Positions 1 through 7,442 of a stretch of 64,000 nt of DNA are shown piece after piece (positions within the stretch are counted from its first letter, which is position 1; each line of letters starts with the position of its first letter). This stretch comes from CAINVV01 sp038323575 (GTDB lineage: Bacteria; Bacteroidota; Bacteroidia; Bacteroidales; Prolixibacteraceae). The notes beneath the pieces are model-generated. The model ran no database searches, was not told the origin of the DNA, and worked only from the letters and a program-made list of their open reading frames with translations. The DNA lies in contig JBBQHB010000014.1 of NCBI GenBank assembly GCA_038323575.1, positions 1-64,000 on the forward strand. Reading direction: 5' to 3'. The position numbers and the translations under genes were made by a program.

Positions 1-112
1 CGAAGGCAAAAAAATAAGCATGGGGCAGAGGGCATGGAGAAGGGAGAGCGGAGACGGGAAAACGCAGGGGTGCCCATCGTGATACCTGTTCAAATCCTGA
101 AAAACGAACTGT

Positions 113-136
113 AGAGACGCATGGCCATGCGTCTCT
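113..136. repeat. 24-nt perfect palindrome
   Basis: A perfect inverted repeat whose left half is AGAGACGCATGG and whose right half is its exact reverse complement. It lies in the gene-free first 250 bases, downstream of the chrA homologue. Palindromes of this GAGACGCAT type are dispersed in many bacterial genomes as REP-like elements; here only the one copy is visible. The rest of positions 1-206 shows only purine-rich sequence and no gene. Confidence 0.8.
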
Positions 137-206
137 CTTAACTAAACAGGAAAATCAAAAATTATCGTTATTCTGCATGGGGCCAGGTCATCAAATTCTG
201 AAGGAC

Positions 207-248
207 TTTATCCTTTATCCTTTATCCTTTATCCTTTATCCTTTATCC
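207..248 (-). repeat. Six tandem copies of a 7-nt unit behind chrA
   Basis: Six uninterrupted copies of TTTATCC on the + strand, that is GGATAAA on the coding strand of the chrA homologue. The array begins about five bases after that gene's stop codon. The same unit occurs in nine copies behind the TolC gene at 62778-62840, in the same orientation relative to the gene. Perfect copies suggest slippage-prone, recently expanded DNA. Confidence 0.95.
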
Positions 249-253
249 TTATG

Positions 254-1471
254 TCAGAATAACAATATCCCGGCAATCCCCGCAATCGGAATCATCCAGA
301 CAACATTCATTTTGAATTTAACCAATAAAACAAAAACTGTCAGGAAAATCAGTGCGGAGGGCCACGAAAGCTCAGCCCCTTTCCCGATAGTGACAGAGGC
401 AGAGAAGATCATCCCGATGATGGCAGGCCGCATCCCTTTGAAAATGGCTGTAATGGCTGTGGAATCCTTGATCTTTTTTAAGAAGCCCGAAAAGATGATC
501 ATGACAAATCCCGGAGGAAAAAAAATGGCAAGTGTAGCAACCAGTGCACCCAAATATCCGGCTACACGGTATCCGATAAAGGTGGCGGTAATGATGACAG
601 GACCAGGCGTGATCTGCCCCATGGCAATGGCTTCTGCGAATTCCTTGGTGGTTAACCAGTGAAATCCGTCGACAATTGCCGCCTGCATGGCTGGTACAAT
701 GACATAACCACCGCCGAAGAGCGTTAGACTCATCCCTGAGAATGTCAGAAAAATAGTCCTGTTAATTTTGTACCATTCTAGTTTATCTATTTCAAAATAT
801 TGCACAAATGCAGCGATTATCACGATTGCTAAAATTGAGATGATCGCAGCCGAAAGCAATTTCTTGTAATTGAAAAGTGAGATTCCTCTGCCTTCATTCT
901 CCTCTATTAAATCAGATCCTTTGTAAATGAAATATCCTGTCGTTGCACTGGAAATAATCACCAAGAGTGTTGCGAAAAATGAGTGAATGGTCAGCAGGCA
1001 GATTCCGGCTATGATACACATGATAATTTGCTTGTAATCTTTTACCTGTTTTTGGGCCATGCCGATTGCTACACTCAGGATGACTGCAACAATAGCCGGT
1101 AGAATACCAAAGAAGAATCTGTTAATTACAGGCACTTCACCGTAAACAGAATAGACCGTACCCAGTACAAGAATCAGTAGAAAAGCAGGTAAGATAGTGC
1201 CTGTCAGGCACATAATGGCTCCTTTGATGCCCCTTAGCTGGTAGCCGATGTATGTTGCCACATTGACAGCCACGGCACCGGGTAAGACAGAAGCCAGGGA
1301 TATCCCGTCCAAAACCACCTCTTCCTTGATCACTTTATCTTTGTCGACAAGTTGTTTCTGCATCACAGCGATAAGCGCCATAAAACCTCCCCACGAAATT
1401 GATCCGATTTTCAAAAAAGTGAAAAACAGGTACGTCAAGGATATTTCTTTGCTTTTATGCATTTGGTTCAT
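254..1471 (-). CDS. chrA: Chromate transporter family (ChrA-like) membrane protein
   Basis: Inner-membrane protein of the CHR family, whose studied members export chromate. At 405 residues it has the long, two-domain architecture: an N-terminal CHR half (about residues 12-200) and a C-terminal half (about 220-405). The second half carries the family hallmarks FGGGYVIVPAM and QITPGPV followed by ATFIGY. About ten to twelve hydrophobic segments are visible. The start is the first ATG at 1471; an ATG three codons in (MHKSKE) is equally possible. It is a single gene, convergent with nothing and followed by a tandem 7-nt repeat. Many Bacteroidota carry such genes without known chromate exposure, so the substrate is inferred from family only. 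Confidence 0.88.
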   Translation of the reverse strand: MNQMHKSKEISLTYLFFTFLKIGSISWGGFMALIAVMQKQLVDKDKVIKEEVVLDGISLASVLPGAVAVNVATYIGYQLRGIKGAIMCLTGTILPAFLLILVLGTVYSVYGEVPVINRFFFGILPAIVAVILSVAIGMAQKQVKDYKQIIMCIIAGICLLTIHSFFATLLVIISSATTGYFIYKGSDLIEENEGRGISLFNYKKLLSAAIISILAIVIIAAFVQYFEIDKLEWYKINRTIFLTFSGMSLTLFGGGYVIVPAMQAAIVDGFHWLTTKEFAEAIAMGQITPGPVIITATFIGYRVAGYLGALVATLAIFFPPGFVMIIFSGFLKKIKDSTAITAIFKGMRPAIIGMIFSASVTIGKGAELSWPSALIFLTVFVLLVKFKMNVVWMIPIAGIAGILLF

Positions 1472-1536
1472 AATTTGTTTAGGGATTCCATCATCAAACT
1501 GTCATCTTGATATTTAATCGCCCGTGATAGTTAATA

Positions 1537-3159
1537 TTAGAATTTCCACCTCATCTTCACCCACAAAGCATCGCCGAGATCCCACCATTTATCCATATAC
1601 GAGCGTGCCAGGTTGTTGGAATAATCAGTAAGATACTCCCGGCAGAGTTGGGTCTTTTTCCCCTGTTTGAGGTTCTTTTTATCCTGATCCAACAACGCTT
1701 CAGCATGTTTTTCAATCCAATCTATTTCATCAAACACACGGTTTTCAGCCTGCAGTACCTCGGGATCAAGGGTCTCTTTACCGATTTGCCAGTTTACCAT
1801 TGCAAGGCGGTTGGTTCTGCGAAATGCCCAAAGTGCAGACTCCCTGCCAAAATGATCTTGTCCGCAAAAATTGAAACTTTCGGGCAGTTTAAGGTTTCCG
1901 CAATAGAGGGGAACCCTCGGGCTCAAACGAGGAACATCGAAACTGAAGAACAATCTTCCGCCGATTTCGTCAGGCAAGTCAGCCCTTAACTGGGCGACCC
2001 ATGAATAGGCGCAATATTGTACCGAAATCGGTCGGTTGTGCACCACTAAATCTTTTTTAAGCGAATTAAGCAGATCACGTTTTTCGATTGCCATCCAGGG
2101 GTGCGCTGCCGGACTAAGAATGGTATCGGTAATCTCCTTGCCGTCTTTGTCTTTGTGCCTCGAAGCCACCTTTAAGTTTCGGATCATTTCCCATTCTGTT
2201 CCATCGTAGGTGGTGCGGTAAAATTCCAAAACCTGCCTGATGGTAACTTTCTTCTCCGGCTTAACCGAGAAGGGCAGTTCCGGGCTGTCAAACTTCAATC
2301 CCAAGCCGGGCGCTAATGTGCTTAGAACAAAATATTCGCGAATAGCAAAGGGCTTCAGGTTGCCGCCATATGCCTCCCAGAATTTGAAGGGCTTTTTCCC
2401 ATCCCAAAATCCCATTTTCTGCGCAACTTCAAATACGTTTTCTGATGCCAGGAAGTAATCGGTATTTTTCAGGTCCAGCGTTCCTATGCGGGAAATGTTG
2501 GCCGAAATACCCACATGGTCGTCGGGTATGCGTTGTGCCGCCCAGACTCCTCCGATTGTCGATGCTCCTTCGCCAAATATCTCCAACTGCCAGACTTCCT
2601 GCTTATCGGCAATTGTGATACACTCCCCGGCGTCTCCGTATCCGTATTCTTTGATCAGGCCACCAATGAGGCTGATGGCCTGCCGTGCACTGGTGCAGCG
2701 CTGCAGGGCCAGACGCTCCAGTTCTTCTATCTGGAATAATCCCTTGTTATTGAACAGCTCCTTGCGTCCACTGATGGTTGTTTCACCAATCGCCAGCTGT
2801 TTTTCGTTGATACATGGATACGCAGTATTGAGGTAGGCAAAAGTACTGCCTGCTTCCGGTATCTCTCCTTTTAACACCAGCTTATCCTGGCTCCATGCAG
2901 TTTGCGTATGCAGGGTACCCCAGAAAACTTTGTGGGTGGTATCGCGGGCAAATTTTTGGGCAGGAACAAATTCGAGCCATGTTCGGTAATAGGCATCACA
3001 GGTATGTGCCGTGATAACTGAACCGTCTGCTGTGGCTTTGCGTCCTGCCGTGATGCTGGTGCAGCTTTCTTTGTACAATTCATCATCAGGAGATTGCGCG
3101 AAGAGAATTGACGGAACAAAAAATAAAAGAGGAATCAGTAGTCTGCCTGGTTTGTTCAT
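1537..3159 (-). CDS. C69-family dipeptidase, secreted
   Basis: Peptidase family C69 (U34) enzyme, an N-terminal-nucleophile hydrolase that cleaves dipeptides. The chosen start at 3159 gives a clear Sec signal peptide (MNKPGRLLIPLLFFVPSILFAQ). About ten residues later comes a Cys at residue 33 in ESCTSITAGRKATADGS, the expected nucleophile exposed by autoprocessing, followed by HTCDAYYRTW. The length of 540 residues fits the family. The open frame extends upstream to 3261, but a -7 promoter element at 3198-3205 lies inside that extension, which favours the 3159 start. The gene is divergent from the epimerase operon. Action in the periplasm is inferred from the signal peptide. Confidence 0.88.
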   Translation of the reverse strand: MNKPGRLLIPLLFFVPSILFAQSPDDELYKESCTSITAGRKATADGSVITAHTCDAYYRTWLEFVPAQKFARDTTHKVFWGTLHTQTAWSQDKLVLKGEIPEAGSTFAYLNTAYPCINEKQLAIGETTISGRKELFNNKGLFQIEELERLALQRCTSARQAISLIGGLIKEYGYGDAGECITIADKQEVWQLEIFGEGASTIGGVWAAQRIPDDHVGISANISRIGTLDLKNTDYFLASENVFEVAQKMGFWDGKKPFKFWEAYGGNLKPFAIREYFVLSTLAPGLGLKFDSPELPFSVKPEKKVTIRQVLEFYRTTYDGTEWEMIRNLKVASRHKDKDGKEITDTILSPAAHPWMAIEKRDLLNSLKKDLVVHNRPISVQYCAYSWVAQLRADLPDEIGGRLFFSFDVPRLSPRVPLYCGNLKLPESFNFCGQDHFGRESALWAFRRTNRLAMVNWQIGKETLDPEVLQAENRVFDEIDWIEKHAEALLDQDKKNLKQGKKTQLCREYLTDYSNNLARSYMDKWWDLGDALWVKMRWKF

Positions 3160-3197
3160 AGTGGTTTCATGAAAAAGGTTTGTCGTTTGATGTTCAT

Positions 3198-3205
3198 CAA
3201 AAATA
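3198..3205 (-). promoter_or_regulatory. Bacteroidota -7 element for the C69 peptidase
   Basis: The minus strand reads TATTTTTG, an exact TAnnTTTG match, placing transcription start about 30 bases before the ATG at 3159. No convincing -33 TTG was identified. Confidence 0.45.
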
Positions 3206-3346
3206 AAGTAATTTTCTGATTGAGAACCTTCCGGTTTCAGGTTTGTAAAATAGTAATTCATGTGTTGCTATAAATTAGCTGATCTTTTGGTGGAATAAAT
3301 CAGGAAAAACTATCTTTATCAGTGAATCTATTAACAATTACATGCG

Positions 3347-4618
3347 ATGAGCCAAAAAGAAATTTTAGGTTTTAAATTGGAGGCAGAAAACCACCTGCTC
3401 CACGAATTACTCCCGTTTTGGACTTCCAGGATGAAGGATGAAGTCAACGGGGGATTCCTGACCCATTTTGACAAAAATGGAAACGATTCAGGCGAAGATG
3501 AAAAATCGCTGATTGCCCAAACCAGGTGTATCTACACCATTGCATCAGCCCACCGGGCCGGATATGGCGACGGGAAGCTGGCTGATTTGGCAAAACATGG
3601 TGTCGATTTTCTGATTGATAAGATGTGGGACCAACAATACGGCGGATTTTACTGGATGATGAACCGCAAAGGAGAGGTGAAAATTGATCAGAAGATTATC
3701 TACGGGCACAGTTTTGCCATCTATTGCCTGAGCGAGTATACACTGGCAACCGGTGACCAACGCGGCCGTGAGTATGCCGAAAAAGTATTTGACCTTTTGC
3801 AGAAATATTGTGCCGATACCCGTTACGGCGGTTACCGGGAGATGTTCCACCGCGAATGGACCTTATGCGGACCGGGCAGCCAGGGAGGCGACCGCAAAAC
3901 CCTTGATGTGCACATGCACCTCATGGAAGCATTTACTACTTTGTATGAATGCACCGGAATGGAGGTGCACCGCCGCAAATTACTTGAAGACATTGACCTG
4001 TTATTGGACAAGATCATCCATCCGGTATACAAAACGGGCATTCCGCAGTTTTATAAAGACTGGACCGTTGCTCCCCAGATTAAATTCGACATCATCTGGG
4101 GCTGGGACCGCTTCTCCGAAGAGGGTCAAAAAGGAAATGCGACCGACAATACCTGCTTTGGACACAATGCTGAATTTGCCTGGCTTCTCCTGCATTCCCT
4201 GGAAATATTGAAAGCAGATCCGGATGAATACAAAGATTTATTCAGGATTATTTACGATCACACCGTCGACAACGGGATAGATACCGAATTCGGAGGCGTT
4301 TATGTGGAAGGTCCGCACTCAGGCGGCGTATACGACCGCGAAAAAGAGTTCTGGCAGCAGGCTGAAGTGTTGATTGGTTTGCTGGATGCGGTAATTCTTT
4401 TCAAATCTGATAAATACTGGGATGCCTATAAAAACGTGCATCGCTTTGTTTACGACAAAGTTGTCAACAAAGGAGTTGGCGAGTGGTACCCGTTACTTTC
4501 CAGGAAAGGCGATCCGATCTGGACACACATGGGGCACTCCTGGAAAATCAACTACCACACGGTAAGGGCTGCCATTCAGAGCATCCGGCGGTTGGATATT
4601 TTATTGAAAAATTATTAA
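3347..4618 (+). CDS. AGE-family sugar 2-epimerase (N-acylglucosamine / cellobiose 2-epimerase type)
   Basis: A cytoplasmic (alpha/alpha)6-barrel epimerase of the AGE family, 423 residues with no signal peptide. Members interconvert glucose/mannose-type configurations at C2 of free N-acylglucosamine or of the reducing end of cellobiose and related disaccharides. Visible hallmarks are IYGHSFAIYCLSEY (about residue 123), DVHMHLMEAF (about 188), GHNAEFAWLLLHSLE (about 268) and GHSWKINYHTVRAA near the C-terminus; these histidines match the family's general acid/base residues. It heads an apparent operon: the next gene starts 10 bases downstream, then a Na+ symporter. The length and His pattern resemble cellobiose 2-epimerases, but the exact substrate is not readable from sequence. 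Confidence 0.85.
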   Translation: MSQKEILGFKLEAENHLLHELLPFWTSRMKDEVNGGFLTHFDKNGNDSGEDEKSLIAQTRCIYTIASAHRAGYGDGKLADLAKHGVDFLIDKMWDQQYGGFYWMMNRKGEVKIDQKIIYGHSFAIYCLSEYTLATGDQRGREYAEKVFDLLQKYCADTRYGGYREMFHREWTLCGPGSQGGDRKTLDVHMHLMEAFTTLYECTGMEVHRRKLLEDIDLLLDKIIHPVYKTGIPQFYKDWTVAPQIKFDIIWGWDRFSEEGQKGNATDNTCFGHNAEFAWLLLHSLEILKADPDEYKDLFRIIYDHTVDNGIDTEFGGVYVEGPHSGGVYDREKEFWQQAEVLIGLLDAVILFKSDKYWDAYKNVHRFVYDKVVNKGVGEWYPLLSRKGDPIWTHMGHSWKINYHTVRAAIQSIRRLDILLKNY

Positions 4619-4628
4619 CACTGAACAA

Positions 4629-5660
4629 ATGCAGTACAAAGGCAGATATGAAGTATTTGATCCGGCACAAATCAAAACTTATCCGGTAAAGGGAAGAAAC
4701 AACAAAGTAAAATACGGCGATCTCCGGGAGATCAAAGAAGTATTAAGTGCGAAAATTGATTTGCCTGAAGAGGTTAAAAAAAACATTGAGACTTTGGCAC
4801 ACGAGATCGTCGAACGCCGTGCAAAAGGTCAGCCTGTTCTCTTGTTTACGGGAGCCCATTTGGTGAAAAACGGATTGAACCGTTTGCTGGTCGATTTAAT
4901 CCGCAAAGGCGTTTTCACGATCATCTCCGGAAACGGAGCAACATCGATCCACGATTTCGAACTGGCATTGATGGGCGAAACCAGTGAGTATGTGCCTCAG
5001 GCACTGGAAAAAGGAGAATTTGGAATGGCCTGGGAATTTAACTTTATCAATGCTGCATTGAGCGTTGGTAACAAGAAAAAACTGGGTTACGGTGAATCTT
5101 TAGGCAGGATGATCTGCAAAAAATCGTTTCGTGAAATGGTTGCCAAACACCTTGGAATCAACGGGGATGCAATAAAATTTAAACATCCTGAGTTGAGCAT
5201 CGCTGCAACCTGCTACGAAGAGAAAATTCCATTTACTGTTCATGTAGGAATCGGAACCGACGTTGTCGACCAGCACGCATGGTTTGACGGCTGTGCCAAA
5301 GGCGGTTGTTCCGGAAGGGATTTTTTAATTTATACCCGGGAAGTATCCAAATTGATAAATGGAGGCGTAATCCTGAATATCGGAAGCGCCGTGACCGGTC
5401 CTGAAGTCTTTTTAAAAGCAGCTTCCATGGTTGGGAATGTCAACCAAACCCCAAACGATATTTTGACAGCTAATTTTGACCTGAGGCCATACAAACCTGA
5501 AAATTCTACCAACGACACGACTGTCGGATATTATTTCCGGGACCAGAAGAGCATTGTAGCCAGAATTCCCCAGGCATATGGTGGCAAAGGATTCTACATC
5601 GAAGGAAACCAAATTCAAACAATTCCCTATCTTTATCAGCAACTAATTAAATTACTTTAG
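4629..5660 (+). CDS. Deoxyhypusine-synthase-like protein of unknown role
   Basis: A 343-residue cytoplasmic protein. It has Rossmann-like features resembling the deoxyhypusine synthase fold: GNGATSIHDFELALMG around residues 98-113, HVGIGTDVVDQHAWFDG around 203-219, and GGVILNIGSAVTGPEVF around 249-265. Bacteria lack eIF5A, so a true deoxyhypusine role is unlikely. It starts 10 bases after the AGE epimerase and is followed 51 bases later by a sodium/solute symporter, so a role in handling the imported sugar or a derivative is inferred. Family assignment is from motif resemblance only; the reaction is unknown. Its final codon and stop are part of a repeat array (5652-5690). Confidence 0.6.
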   Translation: MQYKGRYEVFDPAQIKTYPVKGRNNKVKYGDLREIKEVLSAKIDLPEEVKKNIETLAHEIVERRAKGQPVLLFTGAHLVKNGLNRLLVDLIRKGVFTIISGNGATSIHDFELALMGETSEYVPQALEKGEFGMAWEFNFINAALSVGNKKKLGYGESLGRMICKKSFREMVAKHLGINGDAIKFKHPELSIAATCYEEKIPFTVHVGIGTDVVDQHAWFDGCAKGGCSGRDFLIYTREVSKLINGGVILNIGSAVTGPEVFLKAASMVGNVNQTPNDILTANFDLRPYKPENSTNDTTVGYYFRDQKSIVARIPQAYGGKGFYIEGNQIQTIPYLYQQLIKLL

Positions 5661-5690
5661 TCACTTTAGTTCACTTTAGTTCACTTTGTC
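5652..5690 (+). repeat. Tandem TCACTTTAGT-type repeat overlapping a stop codon
   Basis: About four degenerate 10-nt units (ATTACTTTAG, TCACTTTAGT twice, TCACTTTGTC). The stop codon TAG of the deoxyhypusine-synthase-like gene lies inside the first unit. Related units occur at 38850-38889 and 46196-46231. Confidence 0.85.
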
Positions 5691-5711
5691 TATTAACTAA
5701 ACTAACATTTC

Positions 5712-7325
5712 ATGAGTCTTTCATTAACAACCCTTGACTGGTTCGTCTTCTCTTTTGTGATGATTGGCAGTATGTCCTTTGGTCTTTGGATGGCTTACCG
5801 GAAGAAAGCAGGAGCCAACAGTGCCAATTTCTTTTTAGGGGGAAGAAAAATAGCCTGGCCTATTGTTGGTGCATCACTATTTGCGACCAATATCGGAGCA
5901 GAACACCTTGTAGGTTTGTCGGGCGATTCTTACAGATACGGTTTATCTGCCGGTTCTGTTGAATTAACAACCGCTATCACCCTGGGTTTTGCCTGCGCAA
6001 TTTTGTTCCCCTATTACATGAAGAACAAAATCTTTACGATTCCGGAATTTTTGGAGATGCGCTATGACCGGCGCGCCAGGACTTTCTTTTCCGGCTTGAT
6101 GTTAGTCATAAGTATCATGACAAAACTTGCTTTTACCCTTTTTGCAGGTGCGCTGGTTTTAAACAGTATATTAGGCTGGAATGTAATGACCACGGTTTTC
6201 TATATCGGGGTAATCGTTGCTGTTTTCACTATTATCGGAGGTTTTACAGCAGTTGCCTATACTGATTCAATACAGGTTGTGATTATTTTGATTGGATCTT
6301 CCATTATGCTGTTCTTAGGTTTGGAGAAAGTTGGCGGATGGAGTGGTTTGATGGAAAAAGTACCCGAGATGATGAAAATTTCGAAACCGATTACCGATCC
6401 GGTTTATCCATTCTGGGGAATTTTTGCGACAGCGTTCTATGCAGGGATCTTTTATTGGGGGATTGATCAGGTGAATGTGCAACGCACTTTGTCTGCTCCT
6501 GATTTAAAGAATGCACGCTGGGGAGCAATGTTTGCCACATTCTTAAAATTGTTTCCGATATTTATTTTTGCCCTTCCGGGAGTTATAGCATTTGCTTTGT
6601 ATCCCAATGAATTACAGGGTGATGCGACAAAACAGACTTTTGTGCTTCTACTAAATAAACTTATGCCTACCGGGTTGAGAGGTTTGATGCTTGCATCGTT
6701 GATGGCTGCTCTGGTGACCTCCCTGATAGCCGTTTTAAATTCAGTTTCAACCCTGGTTGTCCGGGATTTCATCCTGGAGTTCAGACCAAATGTCTCTGAA
6801 CGGAAACAGGTGACATTGGGCAGGTACGTAATCGTATTGGTAACCATGCTTGGGTTAGCGGCGGCCTACCTGGTTTACAAAAACGAGGAAGGATTGTTTA
6901 AATACCTGCAGACGATTTCGGCCTATCTGGTAATCCCGGTTTTCCCGGCCATTTTCTTTGGGATCGTAAGTAAAAAGGTGACCATGAAAGGGGCGATTGT
7001 TTCCGTATTTATGGGAATAGTGCTGGCCACCGTATTTGTGGTTGATCAATTGATTGGGCCCGCAGCAGGGCAGCAATATTTCCCTGTCTTACACCATCCG
7101 TTAACACTTAATTTTGGTTTTCGGGGCCTTTGGGCAGAGATCCTGATTACCGGTATATTGTTCGCAGTTTCTGCATTTACGGAAAAAACGGCACCTGAGA
7201 AACTGGTGAAAACGACCATTAATTATGCCAATGGAGTTGCTCCGTTTGAAGGTATTACCGACTGGCGCCTTCATTGGAGTCTGTTGGCTTTGGTGACTTT
7301 GTTCTTGTATGTTTGGTTGAGCTGA
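5712..7325 (+). CDS. Sodium:solute symporter (SSS/SGLT family)
   Basis: Inner-membrane Na+-coupled permease of the SSS family, 537 residues with about 14 hydrophobic segments. The family signature is clear near the N-terminus: FFLGGRKIAWPIVGASLFATN (about residues 41-60) and GAEHLVGLSGDSYRYG, followed by the LPGVIAFALYP segment mid-protein and VVRDFI near residue 349. This resembles SGLT-type sugar symporters rather than proline or pantothenate permeases. It follows the AGE epimerase and the DHS-like gene on the same strand and precedes the GH106 gene by 117 bases. It probably imports the sugar released by secreted hydrolases of this region. The substrate is inferred from context only. Confidence 0.88.
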   Translation: MSLSLTTLDWFVFSFVMIGSMSFGLWMAYRKKAGANSANFFLGGRKIAWPIVGASLFATNIGAEHLVGLSGDSYRYGLSAGSVELTTAITLGFACAILFPYYMKNKIFTIPEFLEMRYDRRARTFFSGLMLVISIMTKLAFTLFAGALVLNSILGWNVMTTVFYIGVIVAVFTIIGGFTAVAYTDSIQVVIILIGSSIMLFLGLEKVGGWSGLMEKVPEMMKISKPITDPVYPFWGIFATAFYAGIFYWGIDQVNVQRTLSAPDLKNARWGAMFATFLKLFPIFIFALPGVIAFALYPNELQGDATKQTFVLLLNKLMPTGLRGLMLASLMAALVTSLIAVLNSVSTLVVRDFILEFRPNVSERKQVTLGRYVIVLVTMLGLAAAYLVYKNEEGLFKYLQTISAYLVIPVFPAIFFGIVSKKVTMKGAIVSVFMGIVLATVFVVDQLIGPAAGQQYFPVLHHPLTLNFGFRGLWAEILITGILFAVSAFTEKTAPEKLVKTTINYANGVAPFEGITDWRLHWSLLALVTLFLYVWLS

Positions 7326-7442
7326 GAAATATTATTATTTCCTTAAAATCCCCTAGTTGAAAAGATAATTCAGGAAAAAGGATAGGTGAGAACCGAAAAA
7401 AATGACTCCCGTTCTGATTGACTATGATTAAAACCAACAGTT

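Noticed and set aside
207..248. Possible CRISPR-like array
   Set aside because: Short contiguous units without spacers; a simple tandem repeat.
177..662. Plus-strand 161-codon frame over the 3' end of the chrA homologue
   Set aside because: It reads through the 7-nt tandem repeat and the antisense of a clear membrane-protein gene, and its translation has no recognisable domain.
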